This document shows positions 43,013 to 54,080 of a DNA stretch of 64,000 nt, in pieces. Under the pieces are notes generated by a model. It saw only the letters and a program-made list of their open reading frames with translations. It had not been told where the DNA came from and did no database searches. Both the position numbers and the translations under genes were made by a program. Source of the DNA: Callaeas wilsoni (lineage: Eukaryota > Chordata > Aves > Passeriformes > Callaeidae). Position 1 is the first letter of the stretch, and every line of letters begins with the position of its first letter. The stretch is from contig VWPU01004541.1 in NCBI GenBank assembly GCA_013398955.1, forward strand, positions 162,548-226,547, in the 5' to 3' direction.

Positions 43013-43121
43013 CTGTGAGTGACCTGGGTTCCCCGTAAACTGGACATGGTTTCCTCCAGGTTCTGCCGAAGGTCAGCGATGTTTTTCACAGTTCGCAACC
43101 GCCGAGTCTCCGGATCCTCTC
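43013..43121 (-). CDS. NAV2: NAV2 internal exon C: conserved short helical-looking segment
   Basis: This 109-bp exon reads GEDPETRRLRTVKNIADLRQ and then NLEETMSSLRGTQVTHS, almost identical to the NAV2 sequence I know. The acceptor is tccccgtag|ga, and its first two bases complete the Gly begun in exon B. The donor is cacag|gtaagg, leaving AG of a Ser codon. The mix of Leu, Arg and Glu at regular spacing (LRTVKNIADLRQNLEETMSSL) suggests an amphipathic helix within the otherwise disordered linker; that is an inference from residue pattern only. It lies 1795 bp upstream, in transcription order, of exon D. Confidence 0.95.
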
Positions 43122-46100
43122 CTACGGGGAAAATAAGCCATGAGTAAGGACCAGTCAGGGAACAGCTCAGAACTGAGCTGCTACCTTTGCCTGAATCTGA
43201 CTCAAATGCATTTTTTTACTGACTTTAAGCTGGTTAGGATTGAGATTCCACTCCCCTCAGCAGGTACCTGCCGTCATCACATCCTGACTGAAACGAGCTC
43301 TGCAGGGTTACCCTCATTGCACAGGCTGCCTTTGAGATGTTGCTGTATTGCCAGTTCCCATATGACCCAGCTTAAATTTCGGTTAACTTTCAACCTCATT
43401 AGAATATACACTCCATCAATACCACCCTTTCCATCTCATATATTGACACAATTAACATTAACCTGACAGGCAGTTTCTCCAATGCTGTTTTTTCACTAGA
43501 TCTTCATTGTCCTGTTTCACACAGATCTCATTCTACAATAACAGCTTTCCATCAACTAAACTGTGCTGACTGGGTACTCCATGCTGAGTGATGTGTCAGG
43601 TAAAACAGCAAAAGGTTTTGCTTGTCAACATCACAACACAGCTACTGTTCCTAAAATGTGCTACATGACACTAAGCTGGGGGATGACTTAGTTTTCATGG
43701 CACTTAGAAATCCTGTTCTTTAAATACTTTGTTCTAAAACACATTCATGTCCTGCTCTTTAAAAGTAGAGTTTATGTACACAACAAAAAAAAAGTCTTCC
43801 TACTGCTTCAGCATAATTTCCTTTTATCAAATTAATAATTTAATTAGTGCCTCAGCATAATTTATTTATGTGCTCTCAGCTGTCAATTCAGAAATGCTTT
43901 GGTTGCCATCTCAGCTGAGCTTTATAGAGTTAAATCCTCTAAGAGGCTGAAGAAAAGTGAATTTCTACTAGTGCCAGCGTATTCTTTGTAAGCTGAAAGC
44001 TGGAACAGAAAACCTCCAAAAAACTGTCACAAAGCTTCTGTTGGGCACAGAAAGAAATGGTTTCGTTCTAAAGGGTTTACAACTCATGACTAAAGAAAAT
44101 ACTACAGTAAATGTAAAACTTTTCACATTTTGTATCAGCCTTCTCTGTAAAAGTGACGCATTCCTGAGCTGCCAGGATGCTGGTCATCCACACAATTGCT
44201 AGTTTAGATGGATATCTATATATTACCCACATCAGAAGTGTGAAGAACCAGATAAAAAACTGCTGCTGGAACTTTCTACATTCTCTGCTTTAAATGCCAT
44301 GTTTCTAAAAGATGCCAGTTTGGTGGCACAGAAAAACCCACTCACACACTGTTGCCTCCAAAGTAGCAGTGCTACAAACTACTGACCAAAGTGCTTAGTG
44401 CCCATGTTAGCATTTTCATTTCAGTCAGTCTCTACTCTCTGGGAAATCATCTCCCTGAGTTGCAATTCACTTAAGCCAGAGGGTCAAACAATTATGGTCT
44501 GGCTGGACTGGAAGCATCTCCCTAACAAGACTGATTACTTTAGCCGGCGGGTCTCTGGGACAGAAAACATCTTCTATCCTCATGGATCTACAAATTTTTG
44601 CAGTAAAAAACATAAAATATTTATAGGCCTTTAGCTTAACAAAGGTCACAGTGCTCTTTTACAGATCATTTCTCTCATAGATGTGAAGACAAATGGTAGC
44701 TAACTTCTTAGGAAAACACACAGGAGACAAACTAAACCAATTTCTACTGAGATCACTCTTATGACTAAATTGATACCAAATTTTCACTTAAATGACCTTC
44801 CACTGCTTAAATCGTAGCTATACTTAAAAGACAGATATTGGATAGTTGGCCCCTGGAGCTTAATTCTGAAATCACTTAGCTTCTCATGAGCAGGCAGCAT
44901 CCTTAAACAATTCTGCTTCCATTTTTCCCTACCTATGCTCTCTTTTGTTTTATATGTGCTTTTAAATTAACAGCATCAACAGCTGCTATGCAGGGAGAGA
45001 AGATATCTGTGCCTTATTTCTTCCAATTCATTTGGGCTGAGGGACTATTTTGTTTAGTTTGCTCTGTTTCCCCCAAGGCCCCTTTATGGACGCTGCTGTC
45101 GGGTCTGGCTGTGCACAGCTGGGGTTTGCATCTCTCTTGTTTGAGGTTGTCAGCTGTCTTCCGCCTTTGGATCCCAAAACTTACATATTCTAGTTGAGTA
45201 ATAGCTTGTATTTACATAACATCTGTCATTAAAGACTGAAGACTTTTTGTGATCTAGAAACACTTCTCAATTTGCAGGCTGAAATACATCAAGCTCAGCC
45301 AATATGATGATTAAGAGGTAATGCTGAAAAAGTTTAAGCAGCTGGACGCTGTGTTTGTTACTTGCAACTCTCATATTTAAATATGAATCCAAAAATGTTC
45401 TCAAGGATTTCATCCCTGTGCCTTTTATTTACCTTTTAAGTACTTAATCCACCTATATATAAATTGTACACAGAGATATGCTCACTTAGGCATTCCTGCA
45501 GCCCTTTTCCTCACCAGCCACTCTGCCTCTCACCTTTGCCATCAGCACACAGGTATAAAGGCAGCATTGACAGAATATGTAATGCAGTATGAAATTAATC
45601 TTATTGTGAAACTTTTAGCCACATCACTTTTCCAAGGAGGGCATTTGGTTTCAAACCCCGCATTAAACTGGGGGACACCAAGACTAGGAAGATAAAAAAC
45701 CTGAGATATTCTACAGATGAGATATCCTGCAACAGCACACAGTAAAGTCATAAATATTGCTGAAATGGGGACAGAAGGAGATCAGATTGTGACTTTAAAA
45801 ACACATTTTAGATCACATTAGCAGAATCAGATTCTAACAGAATATGGTTGCTGAAAATCACTTCGTTATATTTATAAGCTTAAATTTTTTTGCTAACTAG
45901 TATACACTTCTTACAGTAGCAGGAATTCTAGACAAATATATGAGGTACTTTTTAATCTAGGCTGCTCATATTCTAGCCACAGCCAGTTTCAGCTTCTGTA
46001 TGCTGGACACAATAGAGTGTAGTTGGATTTTGGTGCCCTGTTGCTGCAAAGGCTATTTCTCAAATTGATCAGCTTCATGTGAGTGACACTGAGATTCCTC

Positions 46101-46478
46101 CAAACCAAAACATCAAGGAAATGAACACAGTCTCTTCTGTAAGCTCTGAAATGAAGGTTTTAAAACTAAACAATGCATATGAAATGCTTGGGAATACTTA
46201 GGATCCTTATAGTAGTTTAATCCTAAAAAATGCTGCACGTCTCCTAGAAAAACATTAAGCAGGCAGAATTCCTAATGATTTCAAGAAATTTGGGGAGCAC
46301 ACTTGTGCTGAACTTGAGCATCTAGAGTTCCAGTTATTGACACTCAGTTTTCATTGCTGAAGAGCTGAAAGAAATATAATTATTAAGAACTAAAGCATTA
46401 GGAACAAAATCAACTTGCTCCAGTCCGTTCTTATTTAACCAGACCACAGCCAGTAACCGGTCACGCTGCAAGACATAC
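43122..46478 (-). other. NAV2: NAV2 intron between exons B and C
   Basis: A 3357-bp intron with donor gtatgt and acceptor ccgtag, phase 1. It is AT-rich, and I see no recognisable repeat or exon in it. Confidence 0.9.
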
Positions 46479-46591
46479 CTGAGAGGTCCTCGAGGGCAGG
46501 CTGGGCAGTTTTGACATAAAGAGCAGAATCCATGCTGACCCCTCCTGTGCTGGCCTCGGCTGTTACATTCCCTTCATTGTCTGTCTGAGAT
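46479..46591 (-). CDS. NAV2: NAV2 internal exon B
   Basis: This 113-bp exon continues exon A after an intron of 3262 bp. The acceptor is ccttccag|a, and its first base completes the Arg codon (AG|A). It reads SQTDNEGNVTAEASTGGVS and ends TAQPALEDLS, closely following the NAV2 segment SQTDNEGNVTAE ... QPALEEL. The donor is tcag|gtatgt, leaving one base (G) for a Gly completed by exon C. No folded domain is expected; the segment is acidic and Ser/Thr-rich, unlike the basic exon A. Its length is not a multiple of three, so skipping it alone would shift the frame; B and C together add 222 bp and would not. Confidence 0.94.
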
Positions 46592-49500
46592 CTGGAAGGC
46601 AAAACAAAACAGGGATGTGCAGCCACTCTCCATCCTAAGTATCTCAAGTAGAACAACGAGGCGAGTGCACCTGCCATCAGCCACTCTGTCCCACTCTCCA
46701 GAACAGACCAGCAGACTGATTTTACATAATTCATTAGTCCCATGTTGAATTATGTCCTAGAAATGGAAACAAGCACTCAGCTGTAAAAAATAAAAAATTC
46801 ATAGTCAAAGATAGGCTTACAGCTCATCAGATGGGGTCTTAAAACACTTGGACTTCCAGATGCATTTTAATTATCAATAATATCAATTGTTGTGGCTAAT
46901 CTGATCCTCTCCAATAAAGTCTGTATTGCATGAAGATAAAGCAGGGAGCATGTGATGGCATGTTACACTCCTGCTAGGTTCCCTTCAACATCATTTGTAT
47001 TTTAAAAGAAATGACTGGGCAAAACCAACTTCAAACTCCAAATTATTGTCTGATATTATGGCTGCCAGGTAATAAAAGGTGATGTAAGGATCTGTTGTCA
47101 GATTTGAGTAAGATACTGTGACTCATTCCACTTTACTAATTGTGCTGTGTTTTGCTCATAGAGCCACACCAACCAGCAGCTGGAAGTTCTCCTGCCCCAA
47201 GGCTAAGTGCTGTAAAAAACTGAGGACACAGCAGGGAATTATTATTGCAATACTCTTAATTTCACTTGACTCTTGTAGTGGGATGCTCTGGCTGGAGTGG
47301 GGTAAAACAGCTGGAACAATGCCCTATTTACAGAGCTGTCTGTGGTGGAAGGAGAAGGGATCTCTTGCTGCTTTTGGTGTTGAATAATGCTGAAACCAGC
47401 CTGGCTCATCAATCCCAAAGTCCAACCTCCTGACAGGGAGGTGAGGATGTGGCAGATCTGGGAAAGCACCTGATAAAGGAACCAACAATGACACCACTGA
47501 TAACTAAAGATGCTGAGCTGACCACAGCTGGCCAGGAGACACATGACTGACAGCCACTTTATACCACAAAAGCCCAACCCCACTCTTTAATGGCAAGGCT
47601 TTCTAACACATCCCTCCTTGGAGTGTGTGCAGAGAGTCCTCCCTGGAGTGGGGACATCCTGGAGGGTGAGCAAAAGAGATTTGCCCATGGTCATTGGTAT
47701 GGGTGAATAACATCAACCTCTACTGAATAACTGCTTTTAATACAACTTTAATATAATTCCTTTGATATTTTTCAAAAATAGTTCATTATACTATACCAGT
47801 AATCACAGCTGCCTTTACTGTGTAGTAAGTGATTCTAACTGAGAACTTTTAGTCTCATCATTATCTAAAGAAATCCCTTGCTTTTATACAAATAGATCTC
47901 ACTTGCCGTTCTTAATCCCACAGGACAGTTGAGTTATGTGAAGTTCAATTACACCTATACAATCCTTTAGACATGAACAAAGTTGACAAAGGCTGGGGCT
48001 AAGCCTGGATGCACCTGCATCGAGAACTCTCTGAGGAGTTTAGGAAGCAAGGGGGTCCTTTCTGCACCTCCTGACTCAATGGGAGGGCTTCTCTCATAAA
48101 CTTTGTCTGAAGCTCCCATTCTGCCCATGACAACCCTATACAAAATGCAGAACAATTTCTTATGTCTTTTGCTTTAAAAAAAACCCCATCAAACCCAAAC
48201 AAAAAGTCTACAGGCAGCTGAAAAGTACATATTAAAGTTAACTGATGTCAGAAAAAAACTGAGCCTTCTACTGCAATGCATTAATAAGTGCATTTTGCAG
48301 ATTAAAAAAATGTCTGAACAGTAAATATAATAATGTGTTACGTGTGCCTTGCAAACCAATATGATCTGACTTTTCTCTTTCCTTTTAAAGCCAACATAAT
48401 TACAGAGTTTGGCCTTTTTTCCTCTCCAATGCTGAAAAGTAAACACTATTTTTCAGTTTTCCAGCTGCCAACAGGTAGTTTCATTCCTGGTTTTGGTAAA
48501 AGGTCAACTAATACTGTGTAGAGTTTATCAGTATGTTTAGATTATAGAAAATGTATGGATTTCATCTGCTTTTATACTTTACATGATGATATTTGCGTTC
48601 AGACTAAGATCAATACCAACAATGAGAGGAAATTGTAGTGATAAACTTACCAACCCACCTCCAAAAATTTCTGTTTCCCAGGTCCCCTGGCATTTAATTC
48701 CATACACACAGGGAGAATTCTCAAAGGGGCCAGAAGACTCAAGTGCTGCTCTTCCCATTCTGCATTCCTACACAGGCCTTTGGCATCCCTCTCCTTCAGG
48801 TTCATTCCACTGACATTCACTCTTATTTAAAAAATGTGACCAACCGTTTTTATGCTACAGCTGCCAAGAGATCCAAGGCAAAAATGTGTACAGTAGAGCT
48901 GAAAAAACTATGGGACAGGGCAACAAAGATGACTGAAGATCGTAAACAGAATCTCCACAAGTAAAAACTGAAGAGGCTAGGATATCTTAACCTAGAAAGG
49001 ACACATCCTAAGGAAGGGAAGGAGGTGAGAAAGGTCTTTCAGATCATGAGCAGCAAGAAGATGATGAAGACAGAGCAAACACTTGCATCCTCTTACTGTG
49101 AAAGTGCTAAGCAGTGTCACAAAACCCCCAAGAGATGGCTGTCCAAACCAAAAATCCCACCCTCTGACTGAGAAACTTCTTGTTTCCCAGTCATGCTGCA
49201 TCCTTAAGAATCTCTCTTACTGATCTCCCTCTTCTTACACTTCCCTATGCATCCTCTACTGCCCCTGTCAAACAGAAGGTGCTTCAAACAGAGAATAGAC
49301 TAGACAGAGGTTAGCTGTGACTTCATTTGGCAGCTCTTTTGCTTATCTCAGGGTTAACACATAGAGCACCACAGAGTTGTTGTCTGGCCTTACCTAATCT
49401 AAAGGATTTTTATTTTTTTGTTTTTAAATTTCCAATTCCTGCTTATAGTGAGGCAGCTCCACTACTGTCAGCCACAACGAAGACTACGAGTGTGTCCTGG

Positions 49501-49853
49501 CATTGCTACAACTTTCAAAGCTATGGTGCAAAAAAGAAACCTGACACATGTTCTTGTACCCTTTGGAAGAGCAGCACCTGGTCAAGGAAGTGCTCAGATT
49601 GTCATCTTTCCTGCTAGTAGGGTTGGCTAAAACCATTATTCCCCCTCCTGTCTATCATAGCTTCTCATACACCTTAGTCTGACAGCCTTCACCATCAGTT
49701 TTTGAGAAAATGCATAAATTGCCTATACTCTTAGAGCAAGAAGCTTCTCCATGATGTAGCATTTACCTTGCTGCTTCACTCCCCTGAGAAGGTGTCCAGA
49801 ACGACCCTTCTGGGCAGCCCACTCCCCGCAGCCCCTGGAGGTGTGTCCCGTAC
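46592..49853 (-). other. NAV2: NAV2 intron between exons A and B
   Basis: A 3262-bp intron with donor gtacgg and acceptor ccttccag, phase 2. It holds an old LINE-like fragment near 48.88-49.30 kb in the plus orientation. Otherwise I see only unique AT-rich sequence. Confidence 0.9.
48880..49300 (+). mobile_element. Old LINE-like fragment (CR1/L3 type)
   Basis: GACAGGGCAACAAAGATGACTG, CTGAAGAGGCTAGGATATCTTA and ACCTAGAAAGGACACATCC resemble the plus-sense CR1/L3 ORF2 tail (ggcaacaaagatgat ... ctgaggctgggattgtttagcctggagaag). The match is strongly eroded and the ends are guesses. Confidence 0.45.
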
Positions 49854-50958
49854 CTGTACATGAAGGGCGCGACGGTGGCGGTGTTGGGGTGGCTGTATTG
49901 CTGCTGGGGATGAGGTAGCTGCACACTCACGGTGTTGCTCCCCGTGGTGTGGGTGGTCACCGTGGGCCCGTTCACGGCCTGGCTGCTGCTGCTGCTGTGG
50001 AGGCCCCCGACACCCTTCCCCTCCGAGGAAGCCAGGCTGGAGGAGGAGCTGGAATGACGGCTGTCCAGCTGGGACTTCTGATGCGAGAGCCCCGAGCCGG
50101 CTTTCCCACCACGGCTCCTCTCGCCTTCCTTTGCAGGAACGGGGGCACTTGAGGATTTCCCTGTGGTGTTTTTCATTCCTGGTTTTGGTATTCCACTGTG
50201 CGAAGGGGCAGAGGCCTCCTTCTTGGCACTGTTCAGCTTCCCTCCTTTAGGGATAAAGCTTGCGATCTTGGAGGACTTTTTTGGCATCTCTGTTGTTGTT
50301 GTTGTTAGTGCTGTCTGTTCTTCTTTAGGTTCCTCCTTCAGGTCCAGCTTCTCGGTGATGGATGTTCTCTTTGTAATGTCTTTACTTTTATCCTTTTCTT
50401 TCTCTTTTTGTTTCTCTTTCTCCTTCTCATTACCCTTTGGAGAACTTTTCTTATTAGTCAGTGCACGGCTGAAAGTCCTTTGTGCAATTCCCTTGAGTGC
50501 AATTTTGGGACTGCTGGACATCGATCCCGGGTTGTTCACATTCTGATTGGTGGCATCAATTTCTTCACTCTCCTCAAAGCTGAGAAGCGTCTCCAGCTTT
50601 TCACAGCTGTTGTCCCGAGACCTCGGACACTCCAGCGTTGTGCCTCCTGCTTTGGAACCCCCTTTGCTGTTGAAGAGTTTTAGTTTTTCCAGCATGGATT
50701 TCTGACCGTTGGGAGCCGTTTTGGCGATTTCCGAGGGTGGCTTTGGAGGCTCCACTGCTGGCTGCTTCACGGATAACATGGAAGACGTCGCTGTGTGCTT
50801 GGCACTGAGGGACTTGCTGCGCCAAGGTTTAATAGCAGAGCTGGGCTGAGGGATGGCTGAGGAGTTATTGCAAGGAACAGCGCTGCCGCAGCTTTGAACT
50901 GAGGATGAGACATTTTCATTCATTCCTGTGGGCTGGGAGGCTGTGCTGTCTGCAGGCT
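49854..50958 (-). CDS. NAV2: NAV2 internal exon A: large Ser/Lys/Pro-rich, microtubule-binding linker region
   Basis: This 1105-bp exon encodes about 367 whole residues of neuron navigator 2, a microtubule-associated protein of neurite outgrowth (vertebrate relative of worm UNC-53). The translation matches the NAV2 linker after the calponin-homology domain: KPWRSKSLS, then SMLEKLKLFNSKGGSKAG, SSPKIALKGIAQRTFSRAL, PKKSSKIASFIPKGGKLNS, RHSSSSSSLASSEGKG and finally SNTVSVQLPHPQQQY. It is disordered, with a Lys/Glu-alternating stretch (KEKEKQKEKEKDKSKD), a Ser run and three SxIP motifs. The acceptor follows a T-rich tract ending ccag; the exon begins with the last two bases of a Glu codon. The donor is ag|gtacgg, leaving two bases of Arg. 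The frame stays open upstream to a Met near 51100, but that stretch is intronic and not a real start. NAV1 and NAV3 fit the wording less well. Exon identity is very secure; paralog choice is strong. Confidence 0.95.
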
Positions 50959-52610
50959 CTGGAAAAAAACCACAGAAAACAACCCAAAAAAACAACACAG
51001 TAGTACCTGGTATTAGAGTTACCATGAGATTCTTTCTGTAATGAAACATCAATAATTTCACACTGATAACATTAAAAAGACACATCAGTATTTTCAACAT
51101 CAGTGTAATTTAGACAAAATAAAAGCCAGTTTTCTTTTCCTACCCAGCAGAACAGCAATGAGCTCCTACTGTATAATTTACATTTACTTGCTGTTTCAAG
51201 AGAAAGAAGGAAGAAAAAGAATCTCTTCCAATTCAAACCAAAATGTGTTCTGCAATGTGCTCTCCCTTATTAAGTCCACAATACTTTTTCATTAGCAAAA
51301 ACACAGCACTATTTTATAACTAAGGGTTCCCTCTGCTTTTGGCAAAATACTTGCTGTCCAAGTTCGATTCTTAGAAAAACCTCAAACATATAAAAAAATG
51401 CAGGAGTAAGGAAAAAAGTAAAACTAAAGTCCTTTCAGTTATTGGGGATGGGGGTGGTGAGATCTTCACATGCAAAGGTAGAAGAAAACTCCACTAACAA
51501 AAATAAAACCAATTATATCCTTTTGCAAAGAACCTAAATTAAGTATTACCACATATCCTAATCCAGCTGTAAGAGAAACTTGTGGCAGTAACTGTACAGC
51601 CCTCCCCCCTCCCGCAGAGAAAACAAATCTTTTATTTAGTTAGTTCCTCCTAATGTTATTTGTTCTTGTTAAGAAATTAGTTCCGAGCTTAAAGAGAGCT
51701 TGAAAAATCACACTCACCTACCAGTGGCCACTTCTCCTCTGAATCAGTTTCTCTTTGCAGAGTTTCCCTTTTGGAGATGTTACTCTCTCAATTATCACAA
51801 ATATGTTTTCTGTTAAACTGCTCATGTTTCCAATTAAATTTTGTCATCTGTGTCTGTTCGCCTGCCCAGCAGCCTGCTGGGGATTAACGGCTCTTACCTA
51901 TATTTCCCTGCCCTCTAGCACGAAAGTAAACTGTGTACAGAGCTGCATTTTTTTAATTCAAAAATCAACAGCAGTGAAGACCGTGCATTCTCGGCAGCAG
52001 GAGCAGCCCTGCGAATCCAGCTCTGTAAATCACAAGCTGCTGCAGCCACACAGGGACTGTTTTACTTCACTTTCAGTTGCTCAGTGAAGATACGGCTCTG
52101 TTAACCTCCCTCCTCTGATCCAAACCAGATCTACTGAAGATTTAAGTCACATACATCTTCCTGACTTAGCACAGAATCGGGTTTCTAAGAGTATTAGAGG
52201 CTCCTTAATAATAAACTCAGCCATTTCACATGGTTATGGACAAAGTGGAATAGCAGGAACTAAAGATATTTTTAAAAATATTACTGAAGTCAGAAGGTTT
52301 CCAGGACTCTTAACCAGTAACTATTATACTGGCCAGTTTTGCTAGTCCTTTTCCTATGGCAGAGTACCCACATGGAGCTGGAAGGAATCAGGAGCTGGAT
52401 TACAGACACAGACAGGAATCACGCTGCTTTTAAGCTTGCGCCAGCCTGCTCACTTCCAGGGCATTACTCCCGTTTTACTCTAGTACAGAACAAAAATCAA
52501 GCCACCAAATACCCCGAACGATGATGCCACCTGGCCTCTCGCTGCTCTGCTCAAGCCTGCTGAATTCAACCCAGTGTGTTAAGGAGGACCAAAGAAATAA
52601 TGGCATAGGA

Positions 52611-52750
52611 ATCACAGAATCATTAAGGTTGGAAAAAACAACCAAGATCAAGTCCAACCATTGACACCGGACTGCCAAGCCCACCGCTTAACCACATCCC
52701 TAAGCACCACACCTACACATTTGTCTGAGCACTTCCAGGGATTCCACCAC
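52611..52750 (-). mobile_element. CR1 LINE 3'-end fragment (short)
   Basis: ATCACAGAATCATTAAGGTT, GATCAAGTCCAACCATTGAC, CTTAACCACATCCCTAAGCACC and CATTTGTCTGAGCACTTCCA match a CR1 subfamily 3' end in reverse complement, with the variant typified by an ACCACATCCC..AAGCACCAC stretch. Only about 140 bp remain. Confidence 0.85.
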
Positions 52751-54055
52751 TGTGGAAGGAGTCCCAGCGACTCCCAGTGCGAACAGCAGCAGTGACCTAA
52801 CACAGAGCCCTGACACAGAGAGGAAGGAAGGTGACAACTTCTTCAGGAGCTGCCAGCAATGTTCCTCCCTCTGCTTTCAAAAGCTGCCCCACTGCTCTTT
52901 CCTTCGTGCCTCTTACCGTACACCGCTGCTTTGTTTTTGTTTTCATTTCCTGAAGTCCTCCTGCTCATCATAGTCCACTTCCCATCCCCACACTGCACCA
53001 GGCTCCTTTTGCACACTCAGAACAAGCAAGCCTTTGTCTCAGCCTGCCTTCCACAGAAGATGTCCAGCAACGGAGTGAAAGCTTCATGAAAATCGCAATT
53101 GTGCATACTGTACAGTTAATTTGTATAGATTATTTTTAAAAATAGTAATAGCCCATCAACAATTGAGATATTGCTATAGGAACTGGAGATTGACAGTACT
53201 TTCAACACTAAATTCCTAATCCACGCATCTTCTGGCCTCATCACGCTAAACAAATCTGAGCACAAAGCACAGTCATGCCCAGAAATCATCAGAGCTGTCT
53301 GGGATTCAGGAGCATGCCTAGGATGGATTTACAACCAGGTCCAGGGAGGGACCCAATGTACTGATCAATAAGGGCAGGCAAGCCTTCACTTGCTCAGAAA
53401 AACAGGTCTGGGGCAATAGAAGGGTGACAAAATGAAAACGACCAGTAAAGGTTGTATCTATAAAGCAGAAGAGTTGGCTGTACACCCTGTTAGTACAACA
53501 TATGAAAGCACAAAAACTCAGCTTGGGGTCTGAGCATGCAGACAACTGAGTGGATTTCGAAAAGGAATCTGTCTTCTCAAACAGGTTCTTCACTACAGCT
53601 TGAGAACCATACAGGGAACATGTGTATGGGATGAACAAAGCCAGCCTGCATTCCCCAGCACTCAGAGCCTCCACAAAGTCACTCACCTGAGACAAGAGGG
53701 ACCTGAGACCCAGGTCCATAACCTGGCTGAGAAGCCTGACCCCATCTCAGACACTGAGCTGGCTCTTGGGTCACTGCACAGCAGCAGAGGCCACCACATC
53801 AAAACAGGGCTCTGACCAGCTCTACAACGTTCTTCTGGAAGTGGTGGAAGGGGTTGGTTGATTTGGGACCTCAGCTGCATCCTAACAGCCCAGATGAGTG
53901 CCCCAGTTCACAGACCTCTGGGGAGAAACGCTTGGTTTGGATTAAGTGAAATGGTCCGTTTGCCAAATCCCAAAGCATTGCTCAGAATTTATTTCCCAGC
54001 AAAATTCAGAACTTCTTAACTTTTCCTTTTTTTTTCTTTTAATGTTTTCAGGAAA

Positions 54056-54080
54056 TCTATTTATTTATTTATTCATTCTG
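54056..54080. repeat. ATTT microsatellite
   Basis: Five or so consecutive TATT/ATTT units within a T-rich intronic stretch. Confidence 0.8.

Noticed and set aside
50163..50546. 127-aa plus-strand frame with a long Phe/Ser stretch
   Set aside because: It is the antisense reading of the Lys/Glu-rich part of NAV2 exon A.
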